From assembly GCA_037447605.1 (NCBI GenBank), contig CM074808.1, positions 4,065,995 through 4,129,994 of the forward strand: a DNA stretch of 64,000 bases, in the 5' to 3' direction. Numbering within the stretch: position 1 is the stretch's first letter; the number at the start of each line of letters is the position of its first letter. Origin of the DNA: Zygnema circumcarinatum. Its lineage: Eukaryota > Streptophyta > Zygnematophyceae > Zygnematales > Zygnemataceae. The notes beneath the pieces were generated by a model. The model made no database searches. It was not told the origin of the DNA and worked only from the letters and a program-made list of their open reading frames with translations. Below are positions 11,721 through 23,453 of the stretch, in pieces. A program made the position numbers and the translations under genes.

Positions 11721-14154
11721 GGAGGAAACGACTTCAGAAAGCTAGTGTTGATGTTTGGATCAACTCCGGGATCAATGGGAGAAAAAGGCGGCTGAACTGG
11801 CAGCGGCCTTCACAGCTTTTCTTCTCAACGCTGCAATAAAACTGTGTATAGTATGCAACATCTGTAAAGGCGGGTATCCTGACAAGTAGCATCAATCTTT
11901 AGCCAGCAGCTGGCATCCTTAGGAGGCATACATGGGCCATTTGTCATGAACCATATGTAGATCATATTGTTCCTTGGCTAGGCGCCGCAGGAATTCTGAG
12001 CTTATGTACTGAGTCGGATTAGGGTTGATGTTGAGCCACCTCCTTACGATAGGCTACAGGAGCAACATAGTCCTCTGCCATGCCCTTATAAGCTGTTGCT
12101 GCCCTTAGCGAGGTCGATACTCTTCTCAGCATGAGAAGTCTTGCAAGACTGGAATCCACCAGATCCTATTTATCTGGTGGGCTATGGCTGCCAGGTAACA
12201 TGGGCGGCAGTTACTGGTGACCTAGTCGTTGATCTCGCCGAGATATTATTGATAAATGTCCAGCAACACGGTTTCGATATGCTCTGCAGACCATTGTGCC
12301 CAGTGGCAGTGGTATTGCATAAAGTCATTCGAAGGGCTCAAACAGTGTCGCGTTTGAACAATTGGTTAGTCGACAATATAGGCAACCGTCGTCAGTGGGT
12401 CAAATTAGTGGTCGCTAACGGAACTGCCCAAACCAATGGTTCCGAAGCATACACACTAGTGAGTGGTGGGCCTTGCCAGCTACGGTCAACGGTTCAAACA
12501 GCTGGACGTGCAATAGCCTTCGTCGGTGCCTATTATTGCTGTGTGAGAAGTGCTGCCATGTATCCTGCATAGATTGGAGCTTTTAAAGACAGTTTCTGGA
12601 CTGTTTCATCGGTTGGGCTTACTATGCTCTGCTGTATCTCGTCTTGCTCTGTACCACATTATTGTACTTCCAGATACAAAAGCAACAACAAACAATTCAA
12701 GTGCTCATCGACTCAACTTCAAACGAGTACACTGTCATTCACACAAGGCACCGAGAAGTGGAAACACACCAGCCAGTTAGAATCTCCACAACAATACTTC
12801 CTCATCGTGGCTCTAACCCTCTGCATCCTCCCTTCGTGCTTCGAGCCAAAACAACTCCTTTATGACTCCCGCCTTACACCCCTCTCGCTGCACACGTCGC
12901 TGTCATCTAAGCAGGCCCACAACACTTTTGTTGCGAGGAGAAGCATAAAGTATACCTTAAGTTCCGCGACTGCGTTGTCCTCCGACACAGTGCTAGCTTC
13001 AAGCTGCAACTGGAGGGTCCCCACAGCCCAATTGTGAATAGAAAGCGTCAGTTTTCTAAAATAGTCTCTAAACTGACACAACTGTAAAGGACTGAGGTCC
13101 TAAAGTTACTAACAATGTACCCTTAACAATCTATTACTCTCTCTCTCCCTCGCACTCTGTCCCTCTCTCTCTCTCTCTCTGACTCTCTCTCTCTCTCCCT
13201 CTCCTCTATACTCTCTCTCCTCGGCTCTCACTCTGCTCTCTCTCTCTCTCTATACCCTCTCTCCTCGGCTCTCTCCTCTGCTCTCTCTCTCTCCTCTTCC
13301 CTCTCCTCTCCACTCTCTCACTCTCTCTCTCTCTCTCTCCCTCTCTCCCTCTTCTCTGCTCTGCTCTCTCTTTGCGAATGTCTTTACGGACGTTGCGCTG
13401 ACGTGTGAGAAGGAGAAAACAAGAAGGCAATGTCTGAAGTAGGGGGCGGGAAATCCCAATATGAGAGGGGGCGGAATAGCCAAAATGGGAGAGTGGGATT
13501 TCAAAAAAACAAGGGCGGGGTAACCAAAGGGGAGGGGGGGGGGGTATATAGTTCTCCAAAAGACAAAGGGACTTCGTACAAGTGTGCGCGGAGAGAGTAA
13601 TCTTCGAATGACATCCAATGGCGACGCGTCACGTCGGAAAAACATGTACACGTGGCACTTTTTTATTGGATGTGATTCCACGTGCGCTTAGCGGCGGAGA
13701 ATGGCGTCTTTGCTCCTTCTGAGGCCACTCTCACCGCCACATTCGCATTGCATTGCAGTGCAGTGCAGTGCAGGCGGCCATGGGATGGGCGCAGAGGGAT
13801 GCTGGAACTCCCTGTGGCGGCTTAAGAGAATGTGCTGACGATCACACCCTCGTTATCTCTGGAGGAATTTCTATTGAATTGAATTAAGCACGTTCCTGCT
13901 TGACTTCTTCCCACACCTTTGGAAGATTTCGCTGTCGTTGAGTGAACAAAAGGCTGCAGTTGGAAAGGTGTCCATGCATATGCGTAAAGCTGGAAGAGAA
14001 AGTTGGCCAAGTGTTCGATTTTTTTCTTGTGGAAATAAAATAAATTCGGTTCACGTTCTGCGAGCAGAGCATGAAGCAGACACCAGCACTTGGTGTTGAA
14101 CGAGGTCTTAAATGAGTTTTCAACTGAGTGAGCATTCCTGGAAACCATAACATC
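11721..14154. other. 2.4 kb intergenic region between GBF and TXNL4B
   Basis: No supportable gene. It holds the GBF 3' region, a perfect 9-bp-arm hairpin at 12157-12181 (CCACCAGAT / ATCTGGTGG), a long CT-rich microsatellite, and the TXNL4B upstream region. A 143-codon open frame near 12141 lacks an ATG at its start and has no recognisable motif. Confidence 0.55.
13134..13372. repeat. CT-rich (TCTC) microsatellite
   Basis: About 240 bp almost entirely of CT dinucleotides with interruptions on the + strand. It is a pyrimidine tract upstream of TXNL4B. Confidence 0.9.
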
Positions 14155-15119
14155 ATGAGCCACCTGCTTCCCACTCTCACTTCTAAAGGAGAAGTTGATG
14201 CCGTTATTCGAACTACCATTGACAAGGTTCTGGTCCTATGTTTTAGTCGTGCATCAGATGGTATCTGCATGCAGCAGGAGGACATTGTAAGTTTTTCTTG
14301 AATTTTTCGGTCGGTTGGAAGTCTTTGGGCTGAAGATTGGACTTAAGTAATTCTGACAAATTATTCATTTTTCTATGGAAATCAAGAATTACTCACCCTT
14401 TTAAATTATTTTACGCAAACAGCTCGCTTGGTGATTTTGCAGTTTTTATATTTTCGACGTTTGCGTAGAAAAAGCTGACTTTGAGCTTGGTTGTGGGCCA
14501 CAGCTAGGGAAATCAGTTCGAGATGTATCCAAGTATGCAACAATATCATTAGTGGATGTTGATGCGGACAGCATACAGCAGTATGTCAAATATTTTGACA
14601 TTACGATCATTCCCGCCACAATCTTTTTTTTCAACGCCCAACACATGAAAATGGACTCTGGGTATGTAGAGAATGGAGGCATTAAATGGTGGCGTCTCTG
14701 TTATAGGGCTAGATTAAGTCATTGGCGGTTGATGTATGCTCTGCTCAGTGTTTTAGTGAGAGGCATGGAGCATTTACTGAACAGTTTTTGAAGACATCCA
14801 AAGGTGTGTTGGGCTATGGAATGGAAAGCAGAAGCCCCGACCACACAAAATGGATCGGAGCCTTTCATACGAAGCAAGACTTTCTCGATGTCGTCGAGGT
14901 ACACCTCTGATGTCCAACCTCCTGTTCTTTCCCCTTTCTTTTCTCTCAGTTTAAGAGACTAATATGCTGTGAATCTGTTTGTGTCCGTACGTTAACTTTT
15001 ACTTTAGTTTTTTCAAGCAGATGATTTACCGGGGAGCCATGAAGGGAAAGCTTATTGTTACCTGTCCCTTGCCGCCTGAGCGGGTTCCACGATACTCTCT
15101 CCTTTACAAGGACTACTAG
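14155..15119 (+). CDS. TXNL4B: Thioredoxin-like protein 4B (DIM1-family splicing factor, DIM2/DLP)
   Basis: Four exons join in phase: 14155-14286, 14504-14661, 14832-14898 and 15021-15119, giving 151 aa, the usual length. It resembles animal and plant TXNL4B rather than the U5 snRNP protein DIM1/TXNL4A. Diagnostic pieces are the N-terminal MSHLLPTLTSKGEVDAVI, QQEDI, ISLVDVDADSIQQY, YFDITIIPATIFFFN, SPDHTKWIGAF, KQDFLDVVE and the C-terminal MIYRGAMKGKLIV. Family members have a thioredoxin fold without a CxxC active site, and none is seen here. In animals TXNL4B binds PRP6 and is linked to pre-mRNA splicing and cell-cycle progression; a nuclear role here is inferred. It is convergent with CCT1. 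Confidence 0.93.
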
Positions 15120-16427
15120 TGAAGCAAAGCTGACATAAGGGAAGACCTTGTAAATATTTTGGTTTTGATCTGGAAGTGGCACGAGTATCGCATTCTTGGC
15201 TCTTCAATGTGAGATTCGCTTTCTCTAAGGCCCTCAACGATGTATCGATACTTGAGTGAAGGAGAACTCGAGTACGGAGAAACTCTTAAGTAACTCTTAA
15301 CTCTTTACTAAATGCTTGTATGTTAAGCAATGGGACTTGACAGGAATCCAGAGCGCTCTTTGTCTTTCTCTCCATGATTGAATATGTTGTGTGTGTGTGA
15401 ACGCTGGCCTCATGATGGGGTGGGATTGAATCTGGCTCAGGACCAGCGTTGTGCTATTCGTATGCAACAATGGAGGCTTTGGGTCAGGAGGGCTTTTGGG
15501 TTCCGTGATAAAAATACAGTAATCAGTTAGTTGAAGGTCAAAGGCTTTCATAGGAAAGTGATCTATACACTTTGAGAAGAGAACTTAAGTAAATGCCGAG
15601 ACATGTCCACTTTCACACATATCCGTGAGCATTAATGAACAACCATATTCTCCTATGGGGTGCAGACATGCGCATGCATCTTCTTCGCTGGGCTGTAGGG
15701 AAAGGACAGCGAAGATGTCTGCTGTTCTGCAAAGATGGAGTGATGAAGGCGAAGTTGCAAGCTGGAAAGCGTTGATAGTGAAGATTCTTTTTGGATTTTT
15801 TTCGTCTGGGAGCTTATCTCCGTCTCTTTCACGACCCGTTCTGTGTTCCGCAAGAAATTGACCTGTGCCGCGAAGGCAATAACAGATGCCCAACACAGAT
15901 ACTCCCAGCTATCCTCTTTATGTTGGCCTTCCGAGAGCGTAGATGCGGATTGTTTTTTAATTGACCTGGAATGATGTGCTCGTGATGGTTTACCATTTGT
16001 GAACGCATGGTTCGGGTCACATGCAGCTAGTTGTGAGTTTCTGCTAACAAGCCAGTGAGCTTGTTGGCCTCCAGGTCCTTCTGTCACTGGATGTCATGTC
16101 AATGCGACGCATTCAAGCGCTCACGGAAAAGTCAGGACCCTTCACCTGTTTCAAGATTAATCTTAACCGGTCCTAAGGCCGGCTTTTGCATGCTACCAGA
16201 AAATTTTAGTTGATACAGCATTTGTGACAGAATACCGAACCCGAAACCAACCCCTCAATGCAATTCTGAGACAAGTGACAGATGACAGATGTCGGCAAGG
16301 CAGGCATGAATTTGAATGAGACGTCATGAGCATTTCGGCGACTTGATGGAGACATTGATGCAACACTTCGGGACGTGTGTGCTTCTGAGAAATCAAGCCC
16401 AACATCATGCTGTTCACATGGTCCGCT
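15120..16427. other. Convergent intergenic region, TXNL4B / CCT1
   Basis: 1.3 kb between two 3' ends. Nothing beyond short chance open frames was found on either strand. Confidence 0.6.
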
Positions 16428-18406
16428 CTACTCGTCGGGGCCTTCCCTCTCTTTGTACAACTTTATCATATCGTCTATCCGAAGGATGGTAATGGCTGCC
16501 TCGGTCGCAAACTGCCATGCAGAAAACACACTCTTGCTCAGCTCGTAAGCAATACATCCAAACTATAGTAGCAAACAACAATGATGTTCTTGATGTGGGT
16601 GACAACGGTTACCGCCATGATAAACACCTTGGAGATGTCTCATGTACAGATCAGGATCATCCCACGATCTCTGACATCATAAGAACCCACACCAGAAGGT
16701 AGGGGCACCACACACCTGAATGATCTTGATCTTGCTCATGGCGGGTTCAATCACTCCCGCCTCGATGTTGTTCCGCACAGTGCCCATGATGAGGTCGAGA
16801 CCCATCCTGCAGACATGATCACACATGCGCATAACGTGACTTTCCTGCCCTCATGGCCAGTGATGCGCCCACTCGCCTCACACGCTGCAGACATCCGTAG
16901 ACCTGCCCACTAACTCGTTTCCTCTTATCAATGGACTGGGTTCAAAGGACTATGCTTCCGGAGGGGGAAATAAGATGGGATAGCTAAGAAAAGGAGAAGA
17001 CAAGCGGAAAAGTGACCAAACAGCACAAGCAAGGCACACACACACGGGGAATAACACATTTCAAAACGCCTGTCCTGTTTCGTATGACAGATGCAATAGA
17101 CGAAACAGAGTGCACTGACCCGGATAGGTGCTGCTTGTCGGGCTTCACTTGGGCAGTGTGATGATATGCTCGTAGCTTTGCCACCAATTCTGTTGCATCC
17201 TTAGCTGCGTTCACAGCTAACACCTGCCCCAAAAGGAAGCGCAAGTTCAAACATCGATGCATTAGCAATATAGAAGTAGGGAGTCTTTCACTTGAACAGA
17301 ACTTACCTCGCCTAAAAGTAAAATCGCATGGTAAAACCCAGAAGGGTCAAGCCCTGCCAAGAGAAAAGGAGGAAGGAGGCTAACACTAACATTAACACAT
17401 AGAGAAGGACATCAGAAACTGCTACATGCTCACTTGGTGTTGGAGCTGACCGGCAGTCTTGTCTCACCTTCGGGATGACCAGCAAAGCTTCTGCAAACTC
17501 TGCGATTGCCAACTGTTCGCGAGAGCCCAATGTTGTAGCCAGATGCTCTAAGTGTACGGAAAGCGCGGCCTCAACTGCACCTCCTCCGGGAACAACCTGT
17601 TGTAGACAACGGCGCATACAAACAGCATCACTAACAAAGCCTGGAGGACCTCCTTATGAATAAGGACAATGGACTCGTTCTGATCCTTGCGAGTTGAGCC
17701 CCTACTTCCTCCTTCCTCCCATTCTTGCATTTACAATTACATTGAACAAATAGGGACTGTGATGCTGCTAACGTGGAGATCAAGGAATAACAGAAAAGCA
17801 ACTAAGAAGCAACGGGTGAATGGCGCTTACCGCGTTCGACTCAAGAGTGCGCTTGACAACTGAAACGGAGTCATGAATTGAGCGTTCCATTTCATCCAAC
17901 ATGTAATCACCAGCACCACGTAAAATGATCGACACCTGCAGCACACGAAAAAAAAAGAGTTGAAGCAAATCTCCTCTGCAGAAGTATAACAGGATGTATG
18001 ACTTGCCCCATAGAGCAGTGGTAATCTCAACAGTGCAAACGTAGGGAGAAACTAGTGAAGCTTACGGCTCGCGAGTTCTTCATGCCGTTGATCATCAAGA
18101 CACTATCATCAGAGATTCTCTCCTCAACCACCTCGTCCGCTGTCCCTAAAAATGACGGCTCAAACGTTTCTCCTCCCTCCATGTCGGCAAAGGTCAATGT
18201 CTGCCCCAAACAATAGCCCACACTGGCTGGTTACAGTAAGCACGAGTGGTATGCTGAAAATGCGCAAAAAGGGTACAGAAAATGAAGGTGTGAACATAAA
18301 GGCGAATGGCTGCGAATCACACAAACACAACTATACGGTGGGACGTTGTACAGGGCGAGAATGCTATCGACTCCACACCATGGTTCACTCAAATGCACGT
18401 GTGACT

Positions 18407-18440
<34 letters not shown>

Positions 18441-21400
18441 CTCCAGAAGCAGATTATGCAAAGAAAACAAGTTAGCTTAGGCTTGCCCATTCCTTAACAC
18501 AACTAATGGTGGCCAGCAGGGAGAAGCAGAAAAGCTTTCTAAAGTCAGCCCCATGCATCTTACCATCGTCGCTCCCGAGGCTTTTGCAATATGGCGGAGA
18601 TCCTCCTTCTTGACTCTCCGGCAAGCAATTGCTTTGTGCTCAACAAAATACTGCAGGGGGAAAGAGTCATAGAGAGTGAGCATGCAGACAGTTCACCACC
18701 AACAAACTAAAGAAATGGAGGAAGTAGAGCTGAAAAAATATTGAAACATGTGGACTGAACCTTTGCATGAGTAAAATCTACCGGGGTTAGCAATGGATTG
18801 GACATGGGGAAAATTAGCAAGACTATGATACGAAAAGATAGTCGTCCAATCTTGAACTTCGATCTATGTAACTAAAGAAGCTTTGTTGACCTTTGTTGAA
18901 CAACGATCAACAAACTGCAGCATTCCCACCTTCAGCGCCATGTCGTCAATGCCTTTGGTCGTGAAGATAACATTGGCTCCTGCATTCAACAGCTTCTCTA
19001 TACGCTCCTTTGTTATGTCTGCTTCCCTGCATCACAGTAGGGCAAGGTTGCACAAGAAAAGTCTGAAAGTGCTCATCATTCTGGCTTTTCTCGTAACCGG
19101 ATAACAGGTCAGGGTTTCACGTTTTTCAAGTCAATCAACACAAAAAACTCAAGTTAAAGTAGTTGCCAGTTCCAGCTGAGTGCACAGACATAAGCGTTCA
19201 ACCCCCATATCAGAGCGAAGCAGGCGAGCAGAGAGCTCACCTTTCTCTTATTTTCTCAAGCTCTTTCGGGTCTGTAACGAGCACTTGAATCCCCATTTGC
19301 ATCTTTGATTTCTGCAGGTTGAAATCAAGGCACGCAATCCTGGCAGGGGCCACCCTCTTGGGCATCCCCTGGGACGCGCGGCTTGTGGCCAACGCGTAGC
19401 CGTTGAGAAGAGTGCTCTCTCGGGCACTCTTGCCATGGGCTTTGAGAATGTTGATAGACTGCAAAAAGGGTTCAAACACTTCCATCAGTCGCACTCATAA
19501 AGCTGAGAGCAAGTCCAGCTAAAAGACTTTACTTTTTACTTTCCAGCTAAAAGTACTTTCTCCTAGTAACAGAACAAGACATGCATACGCCGACCAGGTT
19601 TGGAAAGTTCAATATAACAATCTTTCAAAGGATAAATCAAGCTTCTTACCTTTATTGGATAGCGAACCTCCCCTCGTTCATTAGTTGTCTTCACAGCTTG
19701 AACAGCATCCACTACCTTCAGCCCCCAAAATGCAAAACGTAAGCCAGATAGAAATCACGTAAGTCAGGGAGCACGAGAAACGTACGCTCCAGTTCCAATT
19801 GTTGTAACGAACTGATGACTGACCTAAAAGCTTACAATGAAGTAGTCATAAACACCGACCACGTAACAACAAGCTACAAGAATGCCCTCCACATTGTCAT
19901 CGCAGCATTCGGACTTAGTTTCGGGCCTAATTATGGAAGCAAGGATTCGAACGGCACCATTTTTGAGAAGAATTCACTTTCAGGGCCGATAATTTTGGAC
20001 GACATGCTGGTCTTCGCCACATTTGCAAGAGTCTCCTTTCCTAACTTTTCAACCTGCCAACAGAACAAGCAACAAGCAACAACTAGGGTCGGTTCTTCCT
20101 GAAGTCAGCAGGTTTAGTAACGAAAAAACAACAAAAAAGGAGAGGGAGAACCGGCATGGCCCACATGAGCGAGCTGCGTGGTTTCAGGACAATCTCGGTG
20201 ATAAAATGGTTCAACCACTAATACAAAATAGTGCTCATGCACTCTCATGGCTAAACTCGATATCCAAATGCAAATAATTGGGTGGCCAAAATCTCCAAGC
20301 GCAATACCTTAATGGCAAGCTTTTCTTCAATGTACTTGCACGATTCCCGCATAGCTAACTGCATCAGAATCAAAAAAACGGCAGAATGAGGAGCTTTAAT
20401 GTGAGCAACACATGCGGAGATTTACAGTGCTTGTCTAAGCCAAAGGTGGCCTCAGGTCTCAGATTCTTTCTAAGAAGTTCCTTTACCCAGAAGCAGTACG
20501 AGGGGAGGCAGGCGGGAAGGGCACTTTGTTGAACGACAAGGTCACATGCACTCACCCTGTAGCCGCTGATGATGCTTGTTGGATGGATCTTGTTTCGTAC
20601 AAGATTGTTTGCCCTCTGCGACATTCAAAAAAAAAAACCAAAAACAAAGAGGAACAAGATGGAAAAACAGCAGAACTTGACTCAAGAGTCAAAGGACTTC
20701 GGAAATTTACTGAAAAGATAAAAAACGGACGATTCTAAGAGAAAACGACAAGAAGGCTGAACACAATTTATTTTGTCGTCATGTGCGATATACAACTAGT
20801 AATAACCCTCTAGATAATACGAGACTGCTTTGGGCTCTCTTGCCTTTTAGGCTAGACTACAAGATGTAAATGTACAGTTTTGGAAGACTTACCCAAGACT
20901 TCAATTGTGAATACTCATAAAATGAAACCGTAAGATTTTGGAAAAGGAGCAATTCAAATTTTCGCCATTGCAAAAATGGAAAATAAACTAAAATGTTCAG
21001 TGACGAATGACCCAAATGAAAGATCCCTACTACTCAACCAGTCTGAATCGTGTCCACTCTATTCTTTAGTCCTAACCTCTTTAGAACTACAATGCTGATA
21101 ACCGACAGACAAACAAAAACGCAAAAACCACATTCAAAGCATTAGCGGACGTCCTTGTCTTCTGTGATTTCGTTTCTATTCGCGGATTCCTCCTGACGAA
21201 GTGTGAAGACCGATATAGTTGCTCACCTTCAACAGCTCAGCTGCAACAATAACAACTGAAGTTGTACCGTCTCCAACTTCCCGATCCTGAAGTTCTGCCA
21301 GTTCGACAAGGACCTGCAATACGCCCCCAATGCAAGCACACGCTGTAAAGCCAAACCCAACCGGAAAAACATGAAAACAAGTCGCAGCATTATACAACTG

Positions 21401-22447
21401 TCAGACAGACATGCTGTCGAATGCATCAATTGCCTAAGTGGCCAGATACTACTGCACTTTAAACTTGGAGACAATAACCCTAACATTCTGAGACAGGCGG
21501 GAGTGGGAGTACCTTTGCGGCAGGGTGTTCAACTTCAAGCTGTTTTAAGATGGTGGCTCCGTCATTAGTGATGGTCACGTCACCAATGTCGTCTACCAGC
21601 ATCTGCAGAGCGTCAAATGGGTCACAAATACCTGGGATAAGTTTCAAAAGGCTCCAATAGAATTGATGATATTAGACTGCGAGGTATCTACAACACAATA
21701 CCCCTAGACTGGATCGTTCTTATGAAACGGAACGAATACTTCGTGTATTTTCAGGTATTTCTTTCTGCCTCTGAATTTTTTTGCAGATAAGTTCGATGCA
21801 AGGAGAAGCCAAAAAGGAGAAGCTTACTTATCTAAACCATTTTCTTACACCTATTGAAGCGATAAATCGCGATTCCCTATTAGTGGATTTTCCTTTTTTT
21901 TAAATCTTCCAAGTATTTAATTACATTTTATCTAGGTGAAGAGCAAGGAATCGGTTCCCAGATAGCAGTTTAGAAGTGTTCAGTGCACCTTATCAAGTCC
22001 GACAGGACCAAGCGAGCTCTTTACGACATTGGCGATGGCTTGGCAGGCCATCACTGCACGCATACACAGGAAAGAACATTCCAAGTAAACGAAAAGATAA
22101 ATTAAAATCTGCATCAACCATAATTCTAGAACGTCCTCAAAACCCTGCCAGAGCTCAGAATCCGGAAGGCAGCTTATGAAACCTCAAGAACCCTACGAAC
22201 GGTAGCCATCCTTATCACTCTGCCAAAGTTCCCAAAAAATATGATCCCTGTAATCCATAATATTCCTAGCAATTTGAAACCCTAAACCCTGAGTTCCCCT
22301 TGCACCATAAATGCAGACATGAGCTCCACAGAGTCCATTCTGCAGAAGAATCAAAGAATAAAATAGAAGTGACTGACCATTCTGTGTGCGCACATCCTCC
22401 CCGCTCTGGCGCTCCCCGGAAATCTCGAGCTGCGGTCTGGCCGGCAT
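16428..22447 (-). CDS. CCT1: Chaperonin CCT/TRiC subunit alpha (TCP-1 alpha, CCT1)
   Basis: One of eight subunits of the cytosolic group II chaperonin, which folds actin and tubulin using ATP. Seventeen exons join in phase into 544 aa: 22378-22447, 21989-22053, 21513-21602, 21227-21313, 20556-20615, 20308-20358, 19958-20053, 19650-19715, 19241-19458, 18930-19026, 18564-18650, 18066-18200, 17831-17935, 17468-17596, 17120-17223, 16716-16806 and 16428-16511. CCT1-specific text includes [86 protein letters not shown] and [13 protein letters not shown]. The nucleotide-binding motif GDGTT is at 89-93 and PGGGAVE at 412. Length matches known CCT1. Intron 1 carries a telo-box (AAACCCTAA on the + strand, 22277-22285), an element common near plant growth-related promoters. 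One intron carries an rRNA fragment. Confidence 0.97.
18407..18444 (-). other. Small-subunit rRNA 3'-end fragment (organellar/bacterial type) in a CCT1 intron
   Basis: Read on the minus strand, about 38 nt contain GTCGTAACAAGGTAGCCG followed by TAGGGGAACCTG, the conserved 3' end of bacterial-type 16S or plant mitochondrial SSU rRNA (the universal 1492R primer site). The TAGGGGAACCTG continuation fits mitochondrial or proteobacterial rRNA better than plastid 16S. It is far too short to be functional and sits in the intron between exons 18564-18650 and 18066-18200, so it looks like a tiny organellar-DNA insertion. Confidence 0.75.
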
Positions 22448-23453
22448 GGTGCCCTTGCCTGCCTGCCTGCGCGCCTCGCCTCTCCAGGCACTCCTCCGTG
22501 CAGCGGAGCTAGGAGATGGCTGCGAGCGAGCAGTGAGTGAGGCAGTCTCCAGCCCGTCCGTCCGTCAGCGCCTTCTTGCCTGCTCGCCTGCTCGCCTGCT
22601 CGCTTGTTTACCAGTGCTCCTTTCCTCCCTCCCTCTGGGCGCCCCGCCCCGCACCGTCCGTACGTATCCGTACTGCCCGGGCCCCGCGGAGTTCGCGGAC
22701 ACTACGGTACGGCAGTTCACTTGCTGCCGACAGCATACATACATACACACATACATAAATACATACATACATACATACATACATACATAGGGATACACAT
22801 ACACATACACGTGCATACATGCATGTATGTAAGTATGTATGTATGTATGCTATACGCGAGGGGAAAAAAGTGGCATTGATCTCACAATGGCGAGGCCATC
22901 GAGGGAAAGAGCGATATTGGGCGATACGATGCGATACAATACGACACTGAGAGCCTAGCCTGGGGTCGGAAGCGGGCCCCCAGCGCCTGCCTCCCTGCCT
23001 CCCGGCGGGGGGACAGCCGTACTGACCGGCCGTCTGACGAGGGCGAGAGAGAGAGGCGGGCTCGCTGCCGCGCGGTTTGGACGACCGGCGCCTTGGCTGC
23101 GCCGACTGCGCGTCGCGCGGTTGGTTCCAAGGGGGCCGTTCGCACCAAACCGCGCGGGGTGGGGGCGGTCAACGGCGCGCCGCCACGTGTGTACCGAGGG
23201 CGCTTTTGATTTACGCCCCGCCCTGCCCCACAGTGTCCCGCTCCCCCATCGCCCTCACCCCCTGCCGCTGCTTGCCTGCCTGCGCTCCTCCCACGCAGGC
23301 ATCCGCTCGCCGTCCGTCCATGTCTGGCATAGGCTTTCAAACGGCATGAGCGGATGAGAGAGAACTTTCATTGTTGCTTTAGGGTTTGAGAGGAGGTAGC
23401 TGCTGCGAAACGTTGCTGTTTTAGTTGCCAGGGAGGCGGCTAGTAGAGCAGCC
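22448..23453. promoter_or_regulatory. Divergent intergenic/promoter region, CCT1 / DRP2
   Basis: 1.0 kb between two start codons. It holds a CATA microsatellite, GC-rich blocks on both sides and a telo-box TTAGGGTTT (23379-23387) about 65 bp before the DRP2 start codon. No gene is seen. Confidence 0.55.
22731..22853. repeat. (CATA)n / (GTAT)n microsatellite
   Basis: About 120 bp of CATA/CACA units that switch to the complementary GTAT units near 22824, giving an imperfect inverted repeat able to form a hairpin. Confidence 0.9.

Noticed and set aside
12141-12572. 143-codon open frame in the GBF-TXNL4B spacer
   Set aside because: It begins with TTG rather than ATG, has no recognisable motif and no exon-like partners. 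Treated as chance.
13206-13681. Arg/Glu-rich frames on the minus strand
   Set aside because: Translations of the CT-rich microsatellite.
22565-22879. Tyr/Val/Cys and His/Ile/Thr repeat peptides
   Set aside because: They are translations of the CATA/GTAT microsatellite.
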